From an uncultured Eubacteriales bacterium (lineage in GTDB: Bacteria > Bacillota > Clostridia > Oscillospirales > CAG-272), in NCBI GenBank assembly GCA_934503195.1, contig CAKSVM010000126.1:1-6629 (forward strand): a DNA stretch of 6,629 bases. The letters run 5' to 3'. Both the position numbers and the translations under genes were made by a program. Shown piece by piece: positions 1 to 6,118 of this stretch. The notes below the pieces were generated by a model, which saw only the letters and a list, made by a program, of their open reading frames with translations, ran no database searches and was not told the origin of the DNA. The stretch's first letter is position 1. Each line of letters starts with the position of its first letter.

Positions 1-1097
1 GTCACGTTCAGAACGCTGAACTCACCGCGATCTGCGATATCAACCCGAAAAAGCTCGAAGCGGCTAAGGAAAAGTACCCGAATGTCGCTCTTTTCGACAA
101 TCATATCGACCTTCTGAAGTCCGGACTTGTGGATGTTGTTGAAATCGCGACTCCCCACTACTTCCACCCGCCGATCGCGATCGACGCGTTCAAGCTTGGC
201 GTCAACGTCATCTCCGAAAAGCCGGCCGGCGTTTATACTAAGGCTGTCGAGGAAATGATGGCCGCCGCGAAGGCTTCCGGCAAGGAATTCGGCATGATGT
301 TCAATCAGCGCACCAACCCGATGTACCAGAAAATGCGCGAAATGGTACAGGGTGGCGAACTTGGAAAACTTTACCGGTGCGTCTGGATCATCACCGACTG
401 GTACCGCACCCAGTCCTACTACGATTCGGGCGAGTGGCGCGCGACGTGGGACGGCGAAGGCGGCGGCGTCCTGATGAATCAGTGCCCGCACCAGCTCGAC
501 CTCTGGCAGTGGATTTTCGGAATGCCGACCAGAATCCACGCGTTCTGCCACGAGGGCCTCTACCACAACATCGAGGTCGAGGACGACGTCACGGCTTACG
601 CCGAGTACGCGAACGGCGCGTCGGCTGTCTTCATCACTACAACTGGCGAAGCTCCCGGCACCAACCGCCTCGAAATCACCGGTTCGAAGGGCAAGCTCGT
701 CGCTGAGGGCCGCACGCTGACCTTCTACAAGAACGAAGTTGACGCGCTCGACTGGCTCAAGGACGAAAAGAACGGCTTCGCAAAGCCGAAGTGCGAGAAA
801 ATTGAGTTCACTTTCGACAATTCCGGCGCACAGCATCAGGGAATTTTGCAGAATTTCACCAATCATCTCATCAACGGCGAGGAACTTCTCGCGTCGGGCT
901 ACGAGGGCATCAACGGCCTTTCGATCTGCAACGCGATGATGCTTTCGTCGTGGAAGAATGACTGGGTCAACCTCCCGATCGACGGCGACGAGTTCTACAC
1001 CGAGCTCAAAAAGCGCATTGACGGCTGCAAGGGCAGAGAAAAGAAGCAGGTTGAAGAGACGATCGCCGATCTTTCGAACACCTACACTTCCAAATAA
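1..1097 (+). CDS. Gfo/Idh/MocA family NAD(P)-dependent oxidoreductase, 5' end outside window
   Basis: The reading frame is open from the left edge (first full codon at base 3) to TAA at 1095-1097, giving 364 visible residues. The true start lies upstream; the GTG at 129 is an internal valine, because the frame before it already encodes conserved Rossmann-fold sequence (AELTAICDINPKKLEAA, then VDVVEIATPHYFHP). The glycine-rich dinucleotide loop should be in the missing ~25-35 residues. The family signature EKPAG is at visible residues 72-76, with Lys73 the usual catalytic or substrate-binding lysine. The C-terminal domain motif GGGVLMNQCPHQLDL follows at about 153-167, with His163 as the expected catalytic histidine. 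Asp12 at the end of strand beta-2 suggests NAD rather than NADP use (inference). Family members oxidise or reduce ring or open-chain hydroxyls of sugars and inositols in the cytoplasm. The substrate cannot be told. It leads a tight four-gene run and is likely co-transcribed with it. Confidence 0.93.
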   Translation, partial: HVQNAELTAICDINPKKLEAAKEKYPNVALFDNHIDLLKSGLVDVVEIATPHYFHPPIAIDAFKLGVNVISEKPAGVYTKAVEEMMAAAKASGKEFGMMFNQRTNPMYQKMREMVQGGELGKLYRCVWIITDWYRTQSYYDSGEWRATWDGEGGGVLMNQCPHQLDLWQWIFGMPTRIHAFCHEGLYHNIEVEDDVTAYAEYANGASAVFITTTGEAPGTNRLEITGSKGKLVAEGRTLTFYKNEVDALDWLKDEKNGFAKPKCEKIEFTFDNSGAQHQGILQNFTNHLINGEELLASGYEGINGLSICNAMMLSSWKNDWVNLPIDGDEFYTELKKRIDGCKGREKKQVEETIADLSNTYTSK

Positions 1098-1100
1098 ATC

Positions 1101-1925
1101 ATGAAATTCCAGTTTTTAGGAACCGCAGCGGCAGAGGGCATACCCGCCCTCTGGTGCGACTGCGAGGTTTGCCGCCGCTCGCGCGCTGCCGGGGGGCGTG
1201 CTTTCCGAACGCGTTCGCAGGCGATCATCGACAATCAGCTGCTGATCGACTTTCCGGCCGACACTTACGCGCATTTTCTGAAGAACAACCTCGATCTTCT
1301 CGACGTCAAAAACGTCCTGATCACGCACAGTCACTCGGATCACCTCTACGCGACCGACATTTCGATGCTCGCGCCGGGGTTTGCGTGCGTTCCGGAGGGG
1401 TATCACCTGAATTTTTACGGCTCCGACAAGGTCGGCGAGCTGGTGAAGCCGAAGGTTGAGCGGATTCCGAAGCTTGCTTCGTTCACCGAAGTAAAGGCTT
1501 TTGAGCCGCTCGAAGTCGGCGGCTACGAGGTCACGCCGCTGAAGGCGATCCACGACACGAACGCTGGTCCGCTGTTCTACATGATCTCGGACGGCAAAAA
1601 AACGGTGCTTTACGCGCACGACACGCACTATTTCTGCGATGAGGTTTGGGACTATTTCACAAAAGTTCAGCCAAAATTCGACTTGGTTTCGCTTGACTGC
1701 ACAAATGTGCTTTCGCCGATGACCTATATCGGCCACATGAGCTTCACCGAAAACAAGCAGGTCCGCGACGAATTCATCGCGAAGGGTTACGCGACCGACT
1801 CGGCGGTTTTTGTTTCGAATCATTTTTCGCACAATGGTAAAGGCGCGTTTTACGACGATTTCGTCGTTACGGCGGCGAAGGACGGGTTCCTCGTCTCGTA
1901 CGACGGCATGATTATTGAAATCTGA
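1101..1925 (+). CDS. PhnP-like metallo-beta-lactamase-fold phosphodiesterase/hydrolase
   Basis: This 274-residue protein starts at ATG 1101, three bases after the preceding stop, without a clear Shine-Dalgarno, so it probably depends on translational coupling. The N-terminus FLGTAAAEGIP followed by Cys19, Cys21 and Cys24 resembles PhnP, where three cysteines and a late histidine hold a structural zinc. The active-site motif THSHSDHLY gives His76, His78, Asp80 and His81. His151, the bridging Asp174 (in AHDTH) and His241 complete a two-metal centre. His244, in the HFSH motif, is placed to be the fourth ligand of the structural zinc. The ending SYDGMIIEI also matches the PhnP pattern. PhnP hydrolyses 5-phosphoribosyl 1,2-cyclic phosphate in phosphonate breakdown, but no phn genes are visible here. 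The assignment is therefore a PhnP-like hydrolase of unknown substrate, plausibly a cyclic phosphodiester or lactone-like ester made in the same pathway. It is soluble, with no signal peptide. Confidence 0.9.
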   Translation: MKFQFLGTAAAEGIPALWCDCEVCRRSRAAGGRAFRTRSQAIIDNQLLIDFPADTYAHFLKNNLDLLDVKNVLITHSHSDHLYATDISMLAPGFACVPEGYHLNFYGSDKVGELVKPKVERIPKLASFTEVKAFEPLEVGGYEVTPLKAIHDTNAGPLFYMISDGKKTVLYAHDTHYFCDEVWDYFTKVQPKFDLVSLDCTNVLSPMTYIGHMSFTENKQVRDEFIAKGYATDSAVFVSNHFSHNGKGAFYDDFVVTAAKDGFLVSYDGMIIEI

Positions 1926-1928
1926 CTT

Positions 1929-1933
1929 GGGAG
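1929..1933 (+). promoter_or_regulatory. Ribosome binding site of the VOC gene
   Basis: GGGAG lies eight bases before ATG 1942. It decides the start: the in-frame TTG at 1915 overlaps the upstream coding end and would add nine residues that are not part of the VOC fold. Confidence 0.75.
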
Positions 1934-1941
1934 AAAACAAA

Positions 1942-2349
1942 ATGAATACTAAAGTTCCGGGACTCGGAATCGCTCATCTCGCGCTCAAGGCCAGCGATTT
2001 CGAAAAATCCCTCGCATTCTATCGTGACGGGCTGGGCATGAGGCCCTACATCGGCTGGGGCGAGCCCGGCAAGCGCATTCAGATGCTGAAATTCGGCGAC
2101 GGCGCGGGAATTCTCGAGCTTTTCGAGGGCGCGGGCGAGTCGATCCCCGAAATGGGACGCTACATCCACTTCGCGTACTCGGTCGAGGACGTCGAAAAGG
2201 CGTACAACACGGCGATTTCTGCCGGCGCGAAGCCGCTGACTCCGCCGAAGGTCGTCGCGCTCGACTCGACGCCGAAGAAAGTTTCGATCAACATCGCGTT
2301 CGTTTACGGACCCGACAACGAGCAGATTGAGTTCTTCAAGGAGATCTGA
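1942..2349 (+). CDS. VOC family protein (glyoxalase I-like metalloenzyme)
   Basis: A single-chain vicinal oxygen chelate protein of 135 residues with two beta-alpha-beta-beta-beta modules. Module 1 opens GLGIAHLALKASDFEKSLAF and continues FYRDGLGM; module 2 opens YIHFAYSVEDVEKAYNTA. All four metal positions of glyoxalase I can be matched: His12, Glu59 (GILELFEG), His76 and Glu130 (EQIEFF). A catalytically active metal site is therefore likely. Length is typical of glyoxalase I or methylmalonyl-CoA epimerase-like VOC enzymes, which isomerise or eliminate at a carbon next to a carbonyl. Glutathione-dependent glyoxalase activity is not implied; in this operon it more likely works on a keto-sugar or dicarbonyl intermediate (inference). 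It follows the PhnP-like gene by 16 bases and ends one base before the next gene. It is cytoplasmic. Confidence 0.88.
   Translation: MNTKVPGLGIAHLALKASDFEKSLAFYRDGLGMRPYIGWGEPGKRIQMLKFGDGAGILELFEGAGESIPEMGRYIHFAYSVEDVEKAYNTAISAGAKPLTPPKVVALDSTPKKVSINIAFVYGPDNEQIEFFKEI
2338..2343 (+). promoter_or_regulatory. Ribosome binding site of the ABM-domain gene
   Basis: AAGGAG sits inside the last codons of the VOC gene, seven bases before ATG 2351. It supports that ATG over the in-frame TTG at 2327, and the position implies translation coupled to the VOC gene. Confidence 0.8.
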
Positions 2350-2350
2350 C

Positions 2351-2644
2351 ATGATTGCTACAACTGTAATAATTCACGTCAAGCCCGAAAACGTCGAGGA
2401 TTTCAAGAAAATCTCGCTCTACAACCACGAAAATTCGCGGAAAGAGCCGGGAAATGTGCGTTTTGACGTCCTTCAGTCGAACGACGATCCGACGTATTTC
2501 ACACTTTATGAGGTTTATGAATCGCCCGAGGCGGCGAAGGCGCACAAGGAGACCGAGCATTACAAGAAATGGCGCGACACGGTCGAGCCGTACATGGCAC
2601 AAAAGCGCGTCGGCATCCCGCACACTCCGCTTGCTTTTGACTGA
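2351..2644 (+). CDS. ABM-domain protein, LsrG-like
   Basis: A 97-residue protein of the antibiotic biosynthesis monooxygenase (ABM) dimeric alpha/beta ferredoxin-like fold, at the usual single-domain length. Residues 2-10 form the first strand (IATTVIIHV), followed by VEDFKKISLYNHENS, EPGNVRFDVLQ (32-42), YFTLYEVYESPEAAKAHKET and HYKKWRDTVEPYM (70-82). The NH near residue 25, the GNxRFDVLQ block and the HYK segment are shared with LsrG, the isomerase that processes phosphorylated autoinducer-2, as I recall that sequence. Family members act as cofactor-free oxygenases or as isomerases and epimerases on small carbonyl compounds. Isomerase action on a product of the neighbouring enzymes is the more likely role in a sugar-catabolic setting (inference). 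No other lsr gene is visible, so the LsrG name is not justified. It starts one base after the VOC stop and is the last gene before a terminator. Confidence 0.88.
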   Translation: MIATTVIIHVKPENVEDFKKISLYNHENSRKEPGNVRFDVLQSNDDPTYFTLYEVYESPEAAKAHKETEHYKKWRDTVEPYMAQKRVGIPHTPLAFD

Positions 2645-2656
2645 TTTTTGAACTCG

Positions 2657-2690
2657 CGGCAGCTATCCGAGGGATAGTTGCCGTTTTTTT
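2657..2690 (+). terminator. Rho-independent terminator of the four-gene operon
   Basis: A 12-bp stem (2657-2668 with 2672-2683, one G-T wobble pair) closes a GAG loop and is followed by seven T at 2684-2690. It begins 12 bases after the stop of the ABM gene and separates the first operon from the promoter of the next unit. Confidence 0.93.
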
Positions 2691-2710
2691 GTGAGTTTTG
2701 CGCCGCGGGA

Positions 2711-2728
2711 AAAATTTTGAGAAATTTT
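2711..2728 (+). promoter_or_regulatory. AT-rich inverted repeat, possible UP element
   Basis: AAAATTT and AAATTTT form a perfect inverted repeat separated by TGAG. It lies just upstream of the -35 box, at about -63 to -46 relative to the predicted transcript start, where A/T tracts can contact the RNA polymerase alpha subunit. It could equally be a protein binding site. Confidence 0.4.
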
Positions 2729-2751
2729 GCGAAAAGTATGGACATTTTCGC
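2729..2751 (+). promoter_or_regulatory. Candidate operator palindrome spanning the -35 box
   Basis: GCGAAAA (2729-2735) and TTTTCGC (2745-2751) are perfect inverted copies nine bases apart. The -35 hexamer at 2739-2744 lies wholly inside the spacer, so a dimeric repressor bound here would block RNA polymerase. Size and symmetry fit a LacI/GntR-type site, but no regulator gene is visible and A/T-rich palindromes do arise by chance. Confidence 0.4.
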
Positions 2752-2767
2752 GTGAATGTGTTATAAT
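2739..2767 (+). promoter_or_regulatory. Sigma-70-type promoter of the glycoside hydrolase/MFS unit
   Basis: TGGACA (2739-2744) is five of six to the -35 consensus. It is 17 bases from a perfect TATAAT (2762-2767), preceded by TG one base away (2759-2760), an extended -10. A second TATAAT overlaps at 2767-2772. The expected transcript start is near 2774, giving a short leader of about 20 bases with no room for a riboswitch. Confidence 0.85.
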
Positions 2768-2783
2768 ATAATGATAAAAATGT

Positions 2784-2790
2784 GAGGTGA
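2784..2790 (+). promoter_or_regulatory. Ribosome binding site of the glycoside hydrolase gene
   Basis: GAGGTGA matches the anti-Shine-Dalgarno complement and ends four bases before ATG 2795, fixing the start. Confidence 0.85.
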
Positions 2791-2794
2791 ACTC

Positions 2795-4696
2795 ATGAGA
2801 CAAATTGTGTTCTGGTCACGGCTCGGATTCTGCTACGATCCGCCGCTTTACAGCGCGAACGGTTTTCCGCTCGTCTTCGATCCGGAATTTACCGAATTAA
2901 AGTACCATCGACAAATGTACGACGCCGGAATCGACGTTCACAGCTTCATTCTGCACTCGGGTTGGGTCGGCGACGGCGAATACGACTACAGATTGACCGA
3001 TAAAGTCATGGAAACTGCCGCAAAAATCGGCGAAAACGCTAAATTTTTGCTGCGGGTCAAGCTGAACGCGCCGGTCAGTTGGTGCAAAAATCATCCCGAG
3101 GATGTGTTCGTTTATGATATGAATCTTCGCGATCCGGCCGAAATTTCGTCGCTTTGCGGGACTTTGAAGCAGGATTACCTCGGCTACGAGTCGGCGGCGG
3201 GGTATTATATGCAGAATGACCCGGCGTTCCGGCGGCCGAATGTTGGCGGGCGGATCGCGCTTCAAAGTTTTTCCTCCGAAAAGTGGCTTGAGGACGCGTC
3301 GACCGCGCTTTCTAAACTTATAGAGCATCTCGAACCCTACCGCGAACGGATCATCGGCTACCACATCGCGTGGGGCGCGTGCGGCGAATCGATGCTCTGG
3401 GGGCGGGGAAGCTGTCGTTACGGCGATTACGGAATCAACCACAGGTTGAAATTCTGGGACTTCGGCGCGCGAAAATACGGCGATCCTCACAAAATCTGGG
3501 GGCTGTCGGACTCGGATTCGCGCGAAAATTACCAAATGCCGACGCCGGATGAACGGTACAATCGTTCGGGAGATGAATTCTACAGAACTGATCCGGTGGG
3601 GGCGATGGCGCGTGATCTCGATGAGTTCCTCGGCGAGGCGAATTTCGCGGCGGCTGAGCGGTTCGGAAGGGTCGCAAAGACTCTGCATCCCGGCGCGCGG
3701 GTCGGAATTTTCTACGGATATTATCTGTTTATCCCAAACGCGAACTATACAGGGCATCTGAATTTGGGCAAAATGCTGAATTCGCCGTACATAGATTTCC
3801 TTTCCGCGCCGAAATCGTACTCGTTCACGATGCCTGGCGAGCCGGGCGGGGAGATGTGTCCGTCGCGGTCAGTTAATCTGTCGAAGCAATGGATCGAGGA
3901 GCTGGACGTCCGGACGCATATCGCCGCGCCGTCGGGCTGGACGTTGAAGTCGCTCGACGAAACTAAAACTTCGCTCGCGCGCGAGCTCGCCCGGAATCTG
4001 TCACGCGGGTCGGGGTTCTGGTGGATGGACCTCGGCGGCGGTTGGTACGATGATCCCGAAATACTTGCTTGGGTGACGAAACTGAATGCGACCGCCAAAT
4101 ATCTGGATGAATTACCAGCTTATACCACAGCTGACATTCTTGTCCTCACGGATGAGGCGTCGATGCTCTGGCGCGGGGCGAAAAAATCCTGCGAATTTCC
4201 GATATTTTTCGCTGATCTCGCGCTGACAGGGGCGGATTACGATTCGTATCGGCTCGCCGACCTTCCACGGCTCGATATTTCGCGTTACAAAGTGATAATT
4301 TTCGCGGAATGTCAGCTTCTGACGCCCGAAACGCTTGCTGAAATTTTAAGGTCGTCGGACGCGAAAATCGTCTTTTCGGGCGACACCGGGGTCATCCGCG
4401 ACGGAAAATTTTCGCGCGGATTTATGGCTGAGCTGGAAAAAATAGCCTCCGACGCGGGGCGGCTTTCGGATCTTGAAACGGCGATTTCGGGCTGCGATCT
4501 CTCGCCGAACGGCACGTTCGTTTACCGCGACAACCGATTCGTCGCGATCTTTTCGTCGGGCGGTGAGATCGATTCGGAGCTTGAACTGCCCTTCGATTCG
4601 TGGCGCGAACTGTTTTCCGACGAGGTCGGGATGGGGCGGAAGGTCCGCCTGAAACTCGCACCGAAGGCTGGAAAATTCTACGTAATGCACAAATAA
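2795..4696 (+). CDS. GH42-like TIM-barrel glycoside hydrolase, cytoplasmic
   Basis: This 633-residue protein has no signal peptide or membrane segment, so it acts inside the cell. Residues ~1-440 look like a (beta/alpha)8 barrel rich in aromatic residues. The segment GYHIAWGACGESMLWG (188-203) ends a predicted strand 4 and offers Glu198 as acid/base. KQWIEELDVRTH (364-375) resembles strand 7 of clan GH-A enzymes and offers Glu369 as nucleophile. Residues ~445-560 have a glutamine-amidotransferase-like alpha/beta pattern (ADILVLTDEASMLWR, YKVIIFAECQLLTPETLAEI, AKIVFSGDTG), as in the trimerisation domain of GH42 and GH164 enzymes. Residues ~570-633 form a small beta domain. This order fits a beta-galactosidase-, beta-mannosidase- or related exo-glycosidase, but the usual GH42 catalytic motifs are not literally present, so family and substrate stay open. 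It has its own strong promoter and is followed 12 bases later by a sugar-type MFS permease. Confidence 0.75.
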   Translation: MRQIVFWSRLGFCYDPPLYSANGFPLVFDPEFTELKYHRQMYDAGIDVHSFILHSGWVGDGEYDYRLTDKVMETAAKIGENAKFLLRVKLNAPVSWCKNHPEDVFVYDMNLRDPAEISSLCGTLKQDYLGYESAAGYYMQNDPAFRRPNVGGRIALQSFSSEKWLEDASTALSKLIEHLEPYRERIIGYHIAWGACGESMLWGRGSCRYGDYGINHRLKFWDFGARKYGDPHKIWGLSDSDSRENYQMPTPDERYNRSGDEFYRTDPVGAMARDLDEFLGEANFAAAERFGRVAKTLHPGARVGIFYGYYLFIPNANYTGHLNLGKMLNSPYIDFLSAPKSYSFTMPGEPGGEMCPSRSVNLSKQWIEELDVRTHIAAPSGWTLKSLDETKTSLARELARNLSRGSGFWWMDLGGGWYDDPEILAWVTKLNATAKYLDELPAYTTADILVLTDEASMLWRGAKKSCEFPIFFADLALTGADYDSYRLADLPRLDISRYKVIIFAECQLLTPETLAEILRSSDAKIVFSGDTGVIRDGKFSRGFMAELEKIASDAGRLSDLETAISGCDLSPNGTFVYRDNRFVAIFSSGGEIDSELELPFDSWRELFSDEVGMGRKVRLKLAPKAGKFYVMHK

Positions 4697-4708
4697 TACT
4701 AGAGAATT

Positions 4709-5860
4709 ATGGTTACACTACTGCTTATTGTTGTATATATTGCCTTCATCGGGCTTGGAATTCCCGATTCGGTCTTCGGGACGGCTTGGCCGTTACTCTA
4801 CCGCGACCTCGGAATTCCCGTGTCGTTCGGCGGCTTCGTCTCGATGACGACCTGTGTCTGCACGATCATTTCGAGCCTCTTTTCGGCGCGGCTGATCCGA
4901 CGCTTCGGCACCGGAAAGGTCACCGCCGTCAGCACCGCGATGACCGCGTTCGCCCTGCTCGGCTTCTCGTTTTCGCAAAATGTCGTCTGGCTTTTCGCGC
5001 TCGCGCTTCCGCTCGGATTCGGCGCGGGGGCGATCGATTCGGGGCTGAACAATTTCGTCGCGCTCCATTTTGACGGCCGCGTCATGAATTTTCTGCATTG
5101 TTTTTACGGCGTCGGGATCGCGCTCAGCCCCTATCTGATGTCCTTTCCGCTGAAAAACGGCGACTGGCGCGGCGGGTATCGGCTCGCGTTCGTCGTCCAG
5201 ATTTCGATAACTGTCGTTACAATTGCCGCGCTGCCGCTCTGGAAAAAATTCGGTGATTCGGACGAGTCGGGCGGGGGAGAACAGAAATCGCTTTCGCTGC
5301 GGCAGATAATTTCGCTGCGCGGGATCGCGTTTTCGGCTCTCGCGTTCACGTTTTCCTGCGCCGTCGAGGGCATCTGCAACCAGTGGGCGAACACGTTTTT
5401 GGTTGATTCGCGCGGATTATCGCCTGATTTCGCGGCGAGAACTGTGACATTTTACTATGTCGGCATGGCTCTCGGGCGTTTTTTGTCGGGCGTCGCGGCG
5501 AAGAAATTCAGCTCGTGGCAGATCGTCGGCGCGGGGTGCGCTGTCTTCATTCCGGCCGCGCTTCTGCTGAATTTCGCGACGGTCGACGTTCTGGTCGGAC
5601 TCGGACTCTTCTGCGTCGGGCTTGGAAACGGACCGGTCTTTCCGAATCTCGTCCACCTGACGCCGCAGAGCTTCGGCGCGGAAAATTCGCAGGCCGTGAT
5701 GGGCGCGCAGCTCGCGGCGGCTTACGCCGGGTCGATGGTCTTCCCGCCGCTCTTCGGCGCGACGCTTGGAGTCGGATTTTTCACGGTCTCGCTCAGCGTC
5801 CTCTTCTGCCTGATCGTCGCGATGACGGTTATGTACAGACTTTCTATTGTGAAAAAATAG
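4709..5860 (+). CDS. MFS transporter, sugar permease type (FucP-like)
   Basis: A compact 383-residue inner-membrane protein with about 12 hydrophobic segments in two halves. The halves are joined by a polar loop at about 178-203 (KKFGDSDESGGGEQKSLSLR). The loop 2-3 signature is visible as SARLIRRFGTGKV (59-71) and its repeat in the second half as GRFLSGVAAKKF (256-267). The segment GAIDSGLNN (107-115), then MNFLHCFYGVG (126-136), places Asp110, Asn114, Asn127 and His130 in the first half. This pattern occurs in fucose-permease-like MFS proteins that take up sugars by cation symport. ATG 4709 is 12 bases after the hydrolase stop and has only a weak AGAG upstream; TM1 begins at once. Co-transcription with the hydrolase suggests it imports that enzyme's glycoside substrate or a related sugar (inference). 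The exact substrate and ion are unknown. Its TAG stop is part of the terminator stem. Confidence 0.88.
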   Translation: MVTLLLIVVYIAFIGLGIPDSVFGTAWPLLYRDLGIPVSFGGFVSMTTCVCTIISSLFSARLIRRFGTGKVTAVSTAMTAFALLGFSFSQNVVWLFALALPLGFGAGAIDSGLNNFVALHFDGRVMNFLHCFYGVGIALSPYLMSFPLKNGDWRGGYRLAFVVQISITVVTIAALPLWKKFGDSDESGGGEQKSLSLRQIISLRGIAFSALAFTFSCAVEGICNQWANTFLVDSRGLSPDFAARTVTFYYVGMALGRFLSGVAAKKFSSWQIVGAGCAVFIPAALLLNFATVDVLVGLGLFCVGLGNGPVFPNLVHLTPQSFGAENSQAVMGAQLAAAYAGSMVFPPLFGATLGVGFFTVSLSVLFCLIVAMTVMYRLSIVKK

Positions 5861-5898
5861 CAACAAAAAAGCGGCAAAAGCCGCTTTTTTGTTGCTAT
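5857..5898. terminator. Bidirectional rho-independent terminator overlapping the MFS stop codon
   Basis: A perfect 19-bp inverted repeat (5857-5875 with 5880-5898) encloses an AAAA loop. The inner GCGGC/GCCGC core is flanked by six A on the left and six T on the right, so each strand reads as GC stem plus U-tract. It lies between convergent genes and should stop transcripts from both sides. The TAG stop codon (5858-5860) is inside the left arm. Confidence 0.92.
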
Positions 5899-5946
5899 AT
5901 ACCAACGCAAGCTCCAGAATGTCCGCTCAGGAGGGGTAAAACAAAG

Positions 5947-6032
5947 TCGACGGAGGAGACGCGGGCGCGGGGGGAAAACCTCGGGATTTCGCGAAGTAAA
6001 CTTCGCGATGTCTGCCTGCGGGGGCACCCCGC
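5947..6032. repeat. Tandem repeat unit, copy 1 (palindromic, REP/MITE-like)
   Basis: An 86-base unit starting TCGACGGAGGAGACGCGGGC. It contains a perfect palindrome at 5989-6008 (TCGCGAAGT, AA, ACTTCGCGA) and a GC hairpin at 6018-6032 (GCGGGG, GCA, CCCCGC). It is followed without a gap by copy 2, from which it differs at four bases and one A of a homopolymer. No credible protein or start site was found in it. It lies between convergent genes, where REP-type elements are typical. Confidence 0.9.
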
Positions 6033-6117
6033 TCGACGGAGGAGACGCGGGCGCGGGGGGAAACCTCGGGATTTCGCGAAGTAAACTTCGCGATGTACGC
6101 CCGCGGGGGCTCCCCGC
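6033..6117. repeat. Tandem repeat unit, copy 2
   Basis: An 85-base second copy keeping both palindromes: 6074-6093 is identical to copy 1, and 6103-6117 is GCGGGG, GCT, CCCCGC. The GC hairpin arms are unchanged while its loop and the bases just before it differ, as expected if the hairpin is kept by selection. It ends one base before the stop codon of the minus-strand permease, so it would form the start of that transcript's 3' untranslated region. Confidence 0.9.
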
Positions 6118-6118
6118 C

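Noticed and set aside
129..131. GTG as the start of the first gene
   Set aside because: The same frame upstream encodes the conserved Rossmann-fold strand and helix of the family, so the GTG is an internal valine.
1116..1940. Long open frame on the minus strand opposite the PhnP-like gene
   Set aside because: It is rich in Arg and Val, as expected from the complement of the biased codons of the plus-strand gene. It has no recognisable motif, while the plus strand carries full metal-site motifs.
2897..3757. 286-codon open frame on the minus strand opposite the glycoside hydrolase
   Set aside because: It is arginine-rich, lacks domain signatures and has no credible ribosome binding site. The plus-strand frame has a promoter, a ribosome binding site and a fold pattern.
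5417..5905. Minus-strand open frame opposite the MFS gene and its terminator
   Set aside because: It is highly charged low-complexity sequence produced by the complement of a GC-biased membrane protein gene, and it would start in the terminator region.
5929..5934. Strong AGGAGG Shine-Dalgarno-like sequence between the terminator and the repeats
   Set aside because: No start codon leading into a credible frame follows at a usable distance. It is probably a chance match in purine-rich sequence.
5947..6117. Possible CRISPR array
   Set aside because: There are only two copies, they are directly adjacent with no unique spacer, the unit is far longer than CRISPR repeats, and no cas gene is present.
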